From Aliterella sp. RAGGC_92 (GTDB taxonomy: Bacteria > Cyanobacteriota > Cyanobacteriia > Cyanobacteriales > Chroococcidiopsidaceae), in contig JAPJOW010000106.1 in the NCBI GenBank assembly GCA_030826005.1, forward strand, positions 1-10,490: DNA of 10,490 bases, read 5' to 3'. The notes under the pieces are model-generated. The model was not told the DNA's origin, ran no database searches, and saw nothing but the letters and a program-made list of their open reading frames with translations. Below are positions 1-6,331 of this stretch, in pieces (the stretch's first letter is position 1; the number at the start of each line of letters is the position of its first letter). A program made the position numbers and the translations under genes.

Positions 1-534
1 GATGTCGGCTTAACAGGCGGTTCTCCTCGCTACCAAAACGACGAAATCCGCGCAATTTGGCAAATAAATAAACCCATAGAAAAAACAGCTTTACTTACCT
101 TTGGCGGCTTGGGTTTGCAGCAAATTCCCTACGACAATCTCAAAAACTTTCCCGACTGGCAATTTATCAGCTTCGATGCTGCTGCCCCTAATTTACCCAA
201 TTTACTTAAAATCACTGACCGAAAATATCGCCCAGTAGACTTTATGCCAATATGTAGCAGAGTAATTTCTAAGCCTGGTTACAGCACTTTCGCCGAAGCA
301 GTACGTTTAAACATCCCAATTGTGACTATAACGCGCGATGATTTTGCGGAAGCTGCTTTGCTGTTAGAAGGGATTACCAACTATTCCCAACATCAAATTC
401 TTACACCATCGGAGTTTTTTCAGGGAGATTGGGAATTTTTACAGAAATCGCCACAGTTACCACACAAAGACGAATCTATCGCTAAAAATGGAAATGAGCA
501 AGTCGCCCAATCTGTTATTAGCTATTTTTCCTAA
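1..534 (+). CDS. GT-B-like glycosyltransferase, C-terminal part (partial)
   Basis: The frame is open from the first base to a TAA at 532-534, so this is the last 177 codons of a gene that begins outside the window; the TTG at 109 is not a real start. The fragment reads like the C-terminal lobe of a GT-B glycosyltransferase of the MurG/MGT kind. There is a beta-strand turn TALLTFGGLG near fragment residues 29-38, then a CSRVISKPGYSTFAEA stretch around residues 86-101, which matches the nucleotide-sugar site motif KPG(Y/G)xTxxEA, then PIVTITRDDFAEA. The order 'KPGY..EA..P.V...R..F.E' is also seen in the glycosyltransferase-like N-terminal domain of plant arabinokinase. Donor and acceptor cannot be read from this part. 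The next gene, yjbQ, starts 2 bp after the stop, so the two are probably one transcript. The fold is fairly sure; the function is unknown. Confidence 0.7.
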   Translation, partial: DVGLTGGSPRYQNDEIRAIWQINKPIEKTALLTFGGLGLQQIPYDNLKNFPDWQFISFDAAAPNLPNLLKITDRKYRPVDFMPICSRVISKPGYSTFAEAVRLNIPIVTITRDDFAEAALLLEGITNYSQHQILTPSEFFQGDWEFLQKSPQLPHKDESIAKNGNEQVAQSVISYFS

Positions 535-536
535 GT

Positions 537-950
537 ATGCACCATCAACAACTACTGCGAATCTCGACTAAAGGCAAATCTCTATACAAAATTACATCCA
601 AGATAGAATCTATAGTTGCCGAATCTGGGGTAAAAACGGGGTTATGTACAATATTTCTCCGTCATACTTCCGCAAGCTTGATAATTCAAGAAAATGCTGA
701 CCCCGATGTACTTTTAGATTTATCTAACTTTCTCGCCAAATTAGTCCCCGAATCAGCCCCTTACATTCATAATGCCGAAGGTGCGGACGATATGCCAGCC
801 CATATTCGCACAGTCCTAACTCATACCTCCGAGCAAATTCCTATCGCTCAAAATAGATTAGTTTTAGGCACTTGGCAAGGAATTTATATTTGGGAACATC
901 GAGACAGAAGCCATAACAGAGAACTTGTAGTTCACATTATGGGCGAGTAA
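537..950 (+). CDS. yjbQ: YjbQ family protein (UPF0047), secondary thiamine-phosphate synthase-like
   Basis: This 137-residue protein has the usual length of the YjbQ/UPF0047 family. The signature blocks are all present: FLRHTSASLIIQENAD (residues 40-55), GADDMPAHIR (82-91) and LGTWQGIYIWEHR (110-122). The conserved polar residues His43, Glu52, Asn53, Asp55, Asp84, Asp85, His89, Glu120 and His121 probably form the family's metal or substrate pocket. Family members have been linked to a weak thiamine-phosphate synthase activity in E. coli; the real cellular role is unsettled, so the name is provisional. The ATG lies 2 bp after the stop of the glycosyltransferase-like gene, which suggests coupled translation. 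The last 14 bp overlap the 3' end of queA on the other strand. Family assignment is very sure; the reaction is not. Confidence 0.93.
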   Translation: MHHQQLLRISTKGKSLYKITSKIESIVAESGVKTGLCTIFLRHTSASLIIQENADPDVLLDLSNFLAKLVPESAPYIHNAEGADDMPAHIRTVLTHTSEQIPIAQNRLVLGTWQGIYIWEHRDRSHNRELVVHIMGE

Positions 951-2073
951 TTTTTGCTTCTGGCAATATAAGCATCGCATCGCCAAAGGAATAAAAACGG
1001 TAATTTGATGCGATCGCTTCCTTATACAAGTCTAACAATCTTTGTCGTCCAATTAAAGCACTAACTAGCATCAACAAGCTAGAACGAGGCAAGTGAAAGT
1101 TAGTAATTAACCCATCTACAACCCGCCATTGATAGCCAGGATAGATAAATAGCTGAGTTTTGCCACAAAAAGGCTCTAATTGCCCCGATGCTGCTGCCGC
1201 TCCTTCCAAAGCCCTGACAGCCGTTGTTCCTACAGCAATAATTCGTCCGCCCTTAGCTTTAGTAGCGCGGATTTGTTCTACCGTTGATTGGGAAACATCT
1301 ATCCATTCGCCGTGCATTTGGTGGGTGGTGACATCTTCCACTTCTACCGGGCGAAATGTACCTACGCCAACGTGCAACGTCACAAAAACCGAATTTATGC
1401 CAGTTTTTGCTAGTTTTTGGATTAATTCGGGCGTAAAGTGGAGTCCGGCAGTGGGGGCAGCGATCGCACCCAAGTTTTGAGCGTACACTGTTTGATATTC
1501 CTCGTCTTCTGCTTGGGAGTTTGTAATATAAGGAGGTAGTGGTATTTCCCCAAAAGACTCAATAACCTGCAACAAAGACACACCACTAGGGACATTAAAC
1601 TGTAACAATCGCCCCCCCGTAGGTTCGTCAACTTCCAGCACCGTAGCAGATATTACCGAATAATCAGCCCCCTCTTTGTCTCCCCTTACTTCCCCTTGTC
1701 TTTCAAACAAAATCTTCGCCCCTACCTGCAATCGCTTTCCTGGTTTAACTAAAGCAAGCCAAGTATTAAATTCTTTTTCTTCTAGTAGCAAAACTTCTAT
1801 AGCTGCGCCGCTAGTTTTGCGCCCGTACAGCCGTGCGGGAATCACCCGCGTATCGTTCATTACGAGTAAATCCCCCGGTTGCAGCAATTGGGGTAAATCT
1901 TTAAAAATGCAGTGTTTGTAGCTAGGAGGAGAATCTACAATCATTAACCTAGAACTATCTCTAGGAGATGCGGGATTTTGAGCAATGCGTTCTAAAGGAA
2001 GCTCGTAATCGTAATTATTTAAAGAGTAATCTAAACTATTGGGTGATTTTGCTAAGAATGAGTCTTGCTGCAT
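937..2073 (-). CDS. queA: S-adenosylmethionine:tRNA ribosyltransferase-isomerase QueA
   Basis: QueA transfers and isomerises the ribosyl part of S-adenosylmethionine onto 7-aminomethyl-7-deazaguanine at position 34 of GUN-anticodon tRNAs, giving epoxyqueuosine. The 378-residue protein carries the family blocks in order: YDYELPLERIAQNP (21-34), PGDLLVMNDTRVIPARLYGRK (66-86), IAAPTAGLHFTPELI (204-218), VTLHVGVGTFRPV (231-243), MHGEWIDV (253-260), GGRIIAVGTTAVRALE (275-290), LITNFHLPRSSLLMLVSAL (322-340) and YRFYSFGDAMLI (358-369). It is longer than the roughly 350-residue E. coli enzyme, mainly because about 20 residues precede the usual start of the fold; no other usable start codon lies between the ATG at 2073 and the conserved YDYELP, so the extension is probably real. 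No clear Shine-Dalgarno sequence precedes the ATG. The 3' end overlaps yjbQ by 14 bp, convergently. A terminator-like hairpin lies about 65 bp upstream on the same strand. Confidence 0.97.
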   Translation of the reverse strand: MQQDSFLAKSPNSLDYSLNNYDYELPLERIAQNPASPRDSSRLMIVDSPPSYKHCIFKDLPQLLQPGDLLVMNDTRVIPARLYGRKTSGAAIEVLLLEEKEFNTWLALVKPGKRLQVGAKILFERQGEVRGDKEGADYSVISATVLEVDEPTGGRLLQFNVPSGVSLLQVIESFGEIPLPPYITNSQAEDEEYQTVYAQNLGAIAAPTAGLHFTPELIQKLAKTGINSVFVTLHVGVGTFRPVEVEDVTTHQMHGEWIDVSQSTVEQIRATKAKGGRIIAVGTTAVRALEGAAAASGQLEPFCGKTQLFIYPGYQWRVVDGLITNFHLPRSSLLMLVSALIGRQRLLDLYKEAIASNYRFYSFGDAMLILPEAKITRP

Positions 2074-2135
2074 AATTTAAGCAATTAGTAAACTATATTT
2101 TTACGGTTTTTTAAATTTCCAGTAGGCATAGAATT

Positions 2136-2160
2136 AAAAAACTTGGGTAGATATACCCAG
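2136..2160 (-). terminator. intrinsic-terminator-like hairpin upstream of queA
   Basis: Read on the minus strand, the arms TGGGTA (2159-2154) and TACCCA (2149-2144) form a 6-bp stem around a TATC loop, followed two bases later by six T residues (2141-2136). That is the layout of a factor-independent terminator, though the stem is short with three G-C pairs. It lies between the divergent starts of queA and the unknown gene at 2224, so no minus-strand gene ends just before it. It could attenuate queA, end an antisense RNA crossing the unknown gene, or simply be a protein-binding palindrome. Confidence 0.4.
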
Positions 2161-2170
2161 ATAAAAGTAG

Positions 2171-2193
2171 GCGTTACCCCCTATCCATAACGC
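2171..2193. other. inverted repeat GCGTTA-N11-TAACGC
   Basis: A perfect 6-bp inverted repeat, GCGTTA at 2171-2176 and TAACGC at 2188-2193, flanks an 11-base C-rich spacer. It stands 10 bp from the terminator-like palindrome at 2144-2159 and about 30 bp before the ATG at 2224. On the minus strand the two hairpins come in the order stem-loop then terminator-like element, as in a leader attenuator of queA. On the plus strand they would sit in the 5' region of the unknown gene. Whether it acts as RNA structure or operator cannot be told from sequence. Confidence 0.35.
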
Positions 2194-2223
2194 TCCGTGC
2201 TTTGCCACAATGGAAGTGTAGGA

Positions 2224-2637
2224 ATGACTCGTCACCAAAAAGCAGCAATGGAATACCTTTATTATCTTGCCAATGCTACCCTCACCTTGAGGATTGTCGA
2301 GCATCTGCACCGCAGACCCCAAATGCCTGTCAGCTTTGTTAGTGTAATTCATCAAATTGATGGCTGGGTCGTCAAAATTAAAATGGCATCTGCTCTCGAT
2401 TCGCAACAGGATGGAGATTTTAGCGCCTTTTTGCATGAGTTGGGCATACCCTACGAGCCTTCCATGCGCGTAAATATGGCACTTTGGAGTTTAGAAGCTG
2501 GGCAATCGCCGATTGATGTCATGCGGCGCTACCAAGTAGCAGTAGTTTCTCACGGTAGCCCGGAAAAAGAAGAAATTGAAGCTTTTCGCCAGCAGTTTGT
2601 GCAAGGATTGGGTTATTGCCCGGAGACTTTGGCTTAG
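2224..2637 (+). CDS. protein of unknown function, 137 aa
   Basis: I do not recognise this protein. I place the start at the ATG at 2224. An in-frame GTG at 2197 would add nine residues (MLCHNGSVG) that look like untranslated leader, and it would overlap the region of the hairpins. The 137-residue product has no signal peptide and no membrane segment, so it is probably cytosolic. It begins with a helix-like stretch rich in Ala, Leu and Tyr (residues 5-25, with charged residues HLHRRP following). A beta-like segment follows (SFVSVIHQIDGWVVKIKMA, 37-55), then GIPYEPSMRVNMALWSLEAG and a C-terminal helix after SHGSPEKEEIEAF; it ends GYCPETLA. Codon use and base composition match its neighbours, and the reading is intact. 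It is divergent from queA and convergent with yraN, so probably a single-gene unit. It may be a lineage-specific conserved cyanobacterial protein, but that is a guess. Confidence 0.75.
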   Translation: MTRHQKAAMEYLYYLANATLTLRIVEHLHRRPQMPVSFVSVIHQIDGWVVKIKMASALDSQQDGDFSAFLHELGIPYEPSMRVNMALWSLEAGQSPIDVMRRYQVAVVSHGSPEKEEIEAFRQQFVQGLGYCPETLA

Positions 2638-2643
2638 TTTTTT

Positions 2644-2667
2644 GGAGACAAGGGGACAAGGGAAGGA
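2644..2667. repeat. degenerate octamer repeat, three units
   Basis: GGAGACAA, GGGGACAA and GGGAAGGA stand in a row with an 8-base period in the 73-bp gap between the convergent stops of the unknown gene and yraN. A similar octamer run lies at 5606-5634. Purine-rich tandem repeats of this kind are common between cyanobacterial genes. I see no clear terminator hairpin in this gap. Confidence 0.55.
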
Positions 2668-2710
2668 ATTTGAAGATTGTGAAGATGTAGTGGGGCTATG
2701 TCTACTTAAA

Positions 2711-3106
2711 TTAGAATGCTGCGGGGATGTATTCTTGTAACGATAAAGTGTAATTTGGATTCGCTGACGTTTTTTGACAATAAACCAGCGCTACATCAAA
2801 ACGACAAGCGTAATCGGCAAATTCTGGATAGGTGACTAAAAAACTTTGTGCTGTTTTCCAGAGTTTGGCTTGCTTTTGGGGTGTAATTGCCAGCAATCCG
2901 CCTGCGTCCCAACTTCCCGCACTGCGTGTTTTTACTTCAACAAATGCTAAGAAATCGTTGTTATTAATAATTAAATCGATTTCTCCCCAACGGCAGCGCC
3001 AGCGACGATGTAAAACTTTCCAGCCTGATGATTGTAACCATTGAGCAATAAAATCTTCTCCTAAAACACCTATATCGGGATAATGAGATGAGCGATCGTT
3101 TGCCAT
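2711..3106 (-). CDS. yraN: YraN family protein (UPF0102), nuclease-fold
   Basis: UPF0102/YraN proteins have a PD-(D/E)XK nuclease-type fold related to Holliday-junction resolvases; their substrate is not established. With the ATG at 3106 the product has 131 residues, close to the usual family length. A GTG at 3118 would add MLLP and lies only 3 bp from the next start, so I prefer the ATG. Visible motifs are GEDFIAQWL (16-24), the strand RWGEIDLII (39-47) with Asp44, FVEVKTR (55-61) with Glu57 and Lys59 as the core catalytic pair, RFDVALV (102-108) and the typical ending YIPAAF. All nuclease-core residues are present, so the protein looks functional. It is convergent with the unknown gene at 2224 and head to head with the pentapeptide gene, with only 15 bp between start codons. 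No Shine-Dalgarno sequence is evident. Confidence 0.93.
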   Translation of the reverse strand: MANDRSSHYPDIGVLGEDFIAQWLQSSGWKVLHRRWRCRWGEIDLIINNNDFLAFVEVKTRSAGSWDAGGLLAITPQKQAKLWKTAQSFLVTYPEFADYACRFDVALVYCQKTSANPNYTLSLQEYIPAAF

Positions 3107-3121
3107 TGGTAATAACACAAA

Positions 3122-3625
3122 ATGAATTATACAACTGTGCTACACAAGCGAATTTTGAGAAATGTACTATGTTTATTAGCGATGTTAGTAAGTGTAAGTG
3201 TTTGGGCTTTCCCAGCTTTTGCTCTCGACTATAACAGAGAAAACTTGCTAGGTCGGGATTTTTCTGGGCAAGTATTAACCGATTCTAGTTTTACTAAAGC
3301 CAATTTACGCAACAGCAATCTCAGCCACAGCGATTTGACAGGGGTAAGTTTTTTTGCGGCTAATTTAGAATCGGCAAATTTGGAAGGCGCGAACTTGACA
3401 AATGCAACCTTAGATGCAGCGCGAATTATTAAAACTAACTTAACTAATGCCGTTTTAACTGGGGCTTTTGCTGCTAATGCTAAATTTGATGGCGCAATAA
3501 TTGATGGGGCGGATTTTACCGACGTATTGCTTCGCCAAGACGAGCAAGATAAATTATGTGAAGTCGCTCAAGGTACTAATCCCACCACCGGGAAAGAAAC
3601 TCGCGCAACTTTGATGTGTCCGTAA
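3122..3625 (+). CDS. exported pentapeptide-repeat protein, thylakoid-lumen type
   Basis: The 167-residue product starts with a signal peptide: basic n-region (Lys9, Arg10, Arg13), hydrophobic core VLCLLAMLVSVSVWAF and an Ala-x-Ala site, PAFA, with cleavage after residue 34. The mature part is a right-handed quadrilateral beta-helix of A(D/N)LxX pentapeptides, for example NSNLSHSDL, ANLESANLEGANLTNATL and ANAKFDGAIIDGADF (about residues 45-133). It ends with the block VLLRQDEQDKLCEVAQGTNPTTGKETRATLMC, split here by its two cysteines Cys146 and Cys166, which could form a disulfide. This ending is shared with plant thylakoid lumenal pentapeptide proteins of the TL15/TL17 kind. The function of these is not settled; location in the thylakoid lumen or periplasm is inferred. 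The start is 15 bp from that of divergent yraN. It is convergent with dnaG, 18 bp apart at the stops. Confidence 0.9.
   Translation: MNYTTVLHKRILRNVLCLLAMLVSVSVWAFPAFALDYNRENLLGRDFSGQVLTDSSFTKANLRNSNLSHSDLTGVSFFAANLESANLEGANLTNATLDAARIIKTNLTNAVLTGAFAANAKFDGAIIDGADFTDVLLRQDEQDKLCEVAQGTNPTTGKETRATLMCP
3126..3131 (-). promoter_or_regulatory. possible -10 element for yraN
   Basis: A perfect TATAAT on the minus strand lies inside codons 2-4 of the divergent pentapeptide gene. It would place a transcription start near 3119, about 13 bases before the yraN ATG at 3106. No good -35 hexamer is seen 16-18 bases upstream. The position, not the match alone, is what makes it plausible. Confidence 0.35.
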
Positions 3626-3630
3626 ATGTT

Positions 3631-3681
3631 ATTTGATGCGCCCCTACAATAAATCTGTAAGGCAAAATTGGCGCATCAAAT
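3631..3681. repeat. perfect 12-bp inverted repeat at the dnaG 3' end
   Basis: ATTTGATGCGCC at 3631-3642 is exactly complementary to GGCGCATCAAAT at 3670-3681, with a 27-base spacer. The left arm lies between the convergent stops of the pentapeptide gene (3625) and dnaG (3644); the right arm is inside the last codons of dnaG. It could act as a two-way transcription end point for the converging genes. There is no T-run right after either arm, so it is not a textbook terminator. Confidence 0.55.
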
Positions 3682-5575
3682 CTAACTTTTGCAATCGCTT
3701 TTGCTCGGTGTATAACGACTGATAATAGAATTGTGCCTTCTCTTTTTCGTTTATGGGATCTGTTTGCTCCCACAATTCCAAAAACAAGCGATAGCGTTTC
3801 TCGCACAATACTCTTTCCATACAAGCGGTTGCGGCTTGAATTACTTGCGTACCCCGGAGCAAATCTTGCTGGGTTTTCTCGTCTAAATGAAATAAAGGAG
3901 AAATTTGCGCTATTTCTGTCGCCGCTTCTAGACACCGCGTTTGGATGCGAGAAACTAAACTTTCCACCTCCTCTAGGGGGTGGATTTGTGATTTTTCATC
4001 AACAATTTGCTGCCACAAAAAGCGGTGATGAGATAAACTAAATTGCAAATTTTGCTCTTGTAAGGCGCTACTGACGGCTTGACGGTGTTCTGGGCAGTGG
4101 AGATATATTCGCAGTAATAAAGCCTCTGCTTGCTCTAATAAGCTACGCTCCGAGGCTTCGGGGAAGGCTTTATCTTTGGGATTAGAATAATGTTGAGGTT
4201 TAACAGGAATTGGTTTACTTGACTTATAGTTAGGAGAAATTTGCGCTAGTAGATTTTCTGCTCGTAATGGTACAAGTCGCGCATCGCCTAGGCTGAGAAT
4301 TTCCGCACAGCGACTTACATAGTAATTGCGGGTATCGCTGTTTTCAATTCGTTGGAGTAGCTTTACCATCTCTTTTGCTACTTGCTGAAATTCTATTGCT
4401 TGTTTAAGATTGCGATCGCCTATTAGTTGCTCAATTTGCCAATCTAACCATAATGGAGCTTTTGCTAATAAATCTTTGTACTTCTCTGGGGTAGAAGTAT
4501 GCAGGTATTCGTCTGCGTCTTTTCCGGCGGGTAAATTGAGAATTTTTAGCTGCACTTCTCCGCGATAAGCCAGGTTAGCAATTTCGCCAATCGCTCTTTC
4601 TGATGCTTGAATCCCCGCAGCATCCGCATCGAAGTTAAGAATTAATTGTTTTGATTCGCTATAACGCAGTATTTGCCTAACTTGCTCTAAACTTAGCGCC
4701 GTACCCAAAGACGCGGCTACATTGGTAATTCCCGCCGCGTGGAGAGAAATTGCATCAAAATATCCTTCTACTACTACCGCACAATCAAGCTCGGAAATTG
4801 CCGCTTTAGCTTTATCTAAGCCAAATAAGGTTTTACCTTTACTAAAAAGCTCCGTTTCTGGGGAGTTTAAATATTTTGGTTGCTCATCGCCTAAACTTCT
4901 CCCCCCAAAGCCAATAACTCGCCCTTGTAAATCTAAAATTGGGATAATTACACGATTTCTAAAATAGTCATAATAACCATCCCCCGATGAACGCTGACGC
5001 AGTAAACCCGCCTGTTGTAATAACTGTACGGGGTAACGTTTTTGCTCTACTAAGTAACGATACAAAGTTTCCCAACTATCGGGGGCGTAACCTAAGTTAA
5101 ATTGCCTGATAGTTTCAGCTTTTAGCTTTCGGGAAAATAAGTAGTTTAACGCCGCTTCTCCTTGGGGTTGGTATAAAGCGTGTTGATAGAATCGGTTGGC
5201 GATCGCCAAAATCTCATACAATTGCTCTCGTAAAGACAACTGTTGTTGCAATTGCTGGCGTTGTTCGGGTTCTAAGGTTTGTACTGTTACTTGATAGCGC
5301 CGCGCTAAATCTAATACTACTTCGCTAAATGACTGCTTTTGTAGCTCCATTAAAAACTTAATCGCGTCTCCCCCTGCATTACAGCCAAAGCAATAATACA
5401 TTTGCTTAGATTGACTGACGCTAAAACTAGGGGTTTTTTCGGTGTGGAAAGGACACAAACCCACAAAGCCTTTACCACCCTTGCGTAAAACAACGTGTTC
5501 GGAAATAACATCGTAAATGTCTGCTTTTTGCTTTACTTGTTCGACAGTATCGGGATGCAAGCGAGGGATTTGCAT
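3644..5575 (-). CDS. dnaG: DNA primase DnaG
   Basis: DnaG makes the RNA primers for chromosome replication together with the replicative helicase. I use the ATG at 5575, giving 643 residues that begin MQIPRLHPDT as in other cyanobacterial primases; a TTG at 5596 would add seven residues without reason. Domains in order: an N-terminal CHC2 zinc ribbon with Cys41, His44, Cys62 and Cys65 (LCPFH and YYCFGC); the RNA-polymerase core with FRNRVIIPILDLQGRVIGFGGR (205-226) and PKYLNSPET; a TOPRIM fold with VVVEGYFDA (Glu270) and LNFDADAAG (Asp316, Asp318), then GKDADEYL (351-358), which bind the catalytic metals; and a C-terminal helicase-binding region after a low-complexity linker (about residues 450-480, KSSKPIPVKPQHYSNPKDK). 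The length is normal for the group. It is the last of six minus-strand genes. A 122-bp gap with a possible promoter separates it from ureG, so it is probably transcribed on its own. Very sure. Confidence 0.98.
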   Translation of the reverse strand: MQIPRLHPDTVEQVKQKADIYDVISEHVVLRKGGKGFVGLCPFHTEKTPSFSVSQSKQMYYCFGCNAGGDAIKFLMELQKQSFSEVVLDLARRYQVTVQTLEPEQRQQLQQQLSLREQLYEILAIANRFYQHALYQPQGEAALNYLFSRKLKAETIRQFNLGYAPDSWETLYRYLVEQKRYPVQLLQQAGLLRQRSSGDGYYDYFRNRVIIPILDLQGRVIGFGGRSLGDEQPKYLNSPETELFSKGKTLFGLDKAKAAISELDCAVVVEGYFDAISLHAAGITNVAASLGTALSLEQVRQILRYSESKQLILNFDADAAGIQASERAIGEIANLAYRGEVQLKILNLPAGKDADEYLHTSTPEKYKDLLAKAPLWLDWQIEQLIGDRNLKQAIEFQQVAKEMVKLLQRIENSDTRNYYVSRCAEILSLGDARLVPLRAENLLAQISPNYKSSKPIPVKPQHYSNPKDKAFPEASERSLLEQAEALLLRIYLHCPEHRQAVSSALQEQNLQFSLSHHRFLWQQIVDEKSQIHPLEEVESLVSRIQTRCLEAATEIAQISPLFHLDEKTQQDLLRGTQVIQAATACMERVLCEKRYRLFLELWEQTDPINEKEKAQFYYQSLYTEQKRLQKLDLMRQFCLTDLL

Positions 5576-5605
5576 AATTGTTTTTGGCTTACCCAATTAA
5601 GGGAT

Positions 5606-5634
5606 GAGACGAGGGAGACGAGGAGACGAGGAGA
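5606..5634. repeat. octamer repeat GAGACGAG, about 3.5 units
   Basis: GAGAC starts at 5606, 5615 and 5623, and a fourth partial unit (GAGA) starts at 5631, giving an 8-base period with one extra G. It sits in the leader of dnaG, between a possible -10 element and the ATG. It shares the core GRGACRAG with the run at 2644-2667. Confidence 0.6.
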
Positions 5635-5636
5635 AA

Positions 5637-5642
5637 ATTATA
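5637..5642 (-). promoter_or_regulatory. possible -10 element for dnaG
   Basis: A perfect TATAAT on the minus strand stands 61 bp before the dnaG ATG in the gap after ureG. A matching -35 hexamer at 16-18 bases is not clear. Transcription would start close to 5630, inside the octamer repeat. It is the best promoter candidate in a 122-bp gap whose size already suggests a new transcription unit. Confidence 0.35.
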
Positions 5643-5697
5643 TCCGCGCTTCAACAACGCTTTATTTTTTATCAATAGTGCTATGGAAGTAATAAAT

Positions 5698-6294
5698 CTA
5701 GCAAATATAGCTTTGTATGAAGTCAATTACTGTCTCGACTCCGATTTGCGTTTTTAGGTTAGTAAATACAAACGCTTTATCACCCCGCATTTTTTTAGTA
5801 TCGCGCTCCATAACATCTAAATCTGCGCCCACGTAAGGAGCAAGATCGATTTTGTTAATTACGAGCAAATCGGACTTAGTAATTCCCGGCCCGCCTTTAC
5901 GCGGGATCTTGTCTCCGGCGGCTACATCAATCACGTATATAGTTAAATCTACCAATTCTGGGCTAAAAGTTGCTGCCAAATTATCGCCGCCACTTTCCAA
6001 AAATACCAAGTCTAGGTTAGAAAATTTTTGCTCTAGTTGCTCGATCGCTACTAAATTTATTGAAGCATCTTCTCGAATCGCCGTATGCGGACAACCACCT
6101 GTTTCTACGCCAATAATGCGATCGCTCTCTAATGCCTGACTGCGTACCAAATACTGAGCGTCTTCTTGAGTATAAATGTCATTGGTGACTACGCCAATAT
6201 TGTATTGCTGGCGCAATACTTTACACAGAATATCAACTAATGCTGTTTTACCAGAGCCAACGGGGCCTGCTACTCCGACACGAAAGGCATTCAC
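5698..6294 (-). CDS. ureG: urease accessory GTPase UreG
   Basis: UreG is the SIMIBI-class GTPase that carries nickel and couples GTP hydrolysis to loading of the urease active site within the UreD/UreF/UreG complex in the cytosol. The 198 residues have the usual length. Seen are the P-loop GPVGSGKT (10-17), the switch region VVTNDIYTQEDA (35-46), the metal-binding Cys-Pro-His at 68-70 in ETGGCPHTAIREDAS, FLESGGDNLAATFSPEL (98-114) and the base-specific NKID (147-150). There is no His-rich N-terminal stretch of the kind found in some UreG proteins, which fits a cassette where UreE brings nickel. It starts 37 bp after ureF in the same direction, so the two are probably co-transcribed. All key residues are intact. 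Very sure. Confidence 0.98.
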   Translation of the reverse strand: MNAFRVGVAGPVGSGKTALVDILCKVLRQQYNIGVVTNDIYTQEDAQYLVRSQALESDRIIGVETGGCPHTAIREDASINLVAIEQLEQKFSNLDLVFLESGGDNLAATFSPELVDLTIYVIDVAAGDKIPRKGGPGITKSDLLVINKIDLAPYVGADLDVMERDTKKMRGDKAFVFTNLKTQIGVETVIDFIQSYIC

Positions 6295-6331
6295 GTTAAT
6301 TAGCTAAAGTTGTATTTTAACTTATTTCCCT

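Noticed and set aside
109..534. TTG at 109 as the start of the first gene
   Set aside because: The same frame is open back to base 1 with sensible glycosyltransferase sequence, so the gene begins upstream of the window.
2074..2200. preQ1 riboswitch before queA
   Set aside because: The expected short GC stem with the C-rich loop and A-rich tail of preQ1-I is not present; only generic hairpins are seen.
2134..2436. 100-codon minus-strand frame ahead of queA
   Set aside because: It is antisense to the gene at 2224, contains no family motif and its predicted protein looks like a translated shadow. It ends at the terminator-like hairpin, but that alone does not make it a gene.
3576..3935. 119-codon minus-strand frame over the dnaG 3' end
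   Set aside because: It is in another frame of dnaG and antisense to the end of the pentapeptide gene; nothing in the protein looks real.
5643..5672. Hairpin followed by a T-run (GCG...CGC then TTTATTTTTT) after ureG
   Set aside because: The stem is only 3 bp, and the T-run is on the plus strand, where no gene ends. It does not serve as a ureG terminator.
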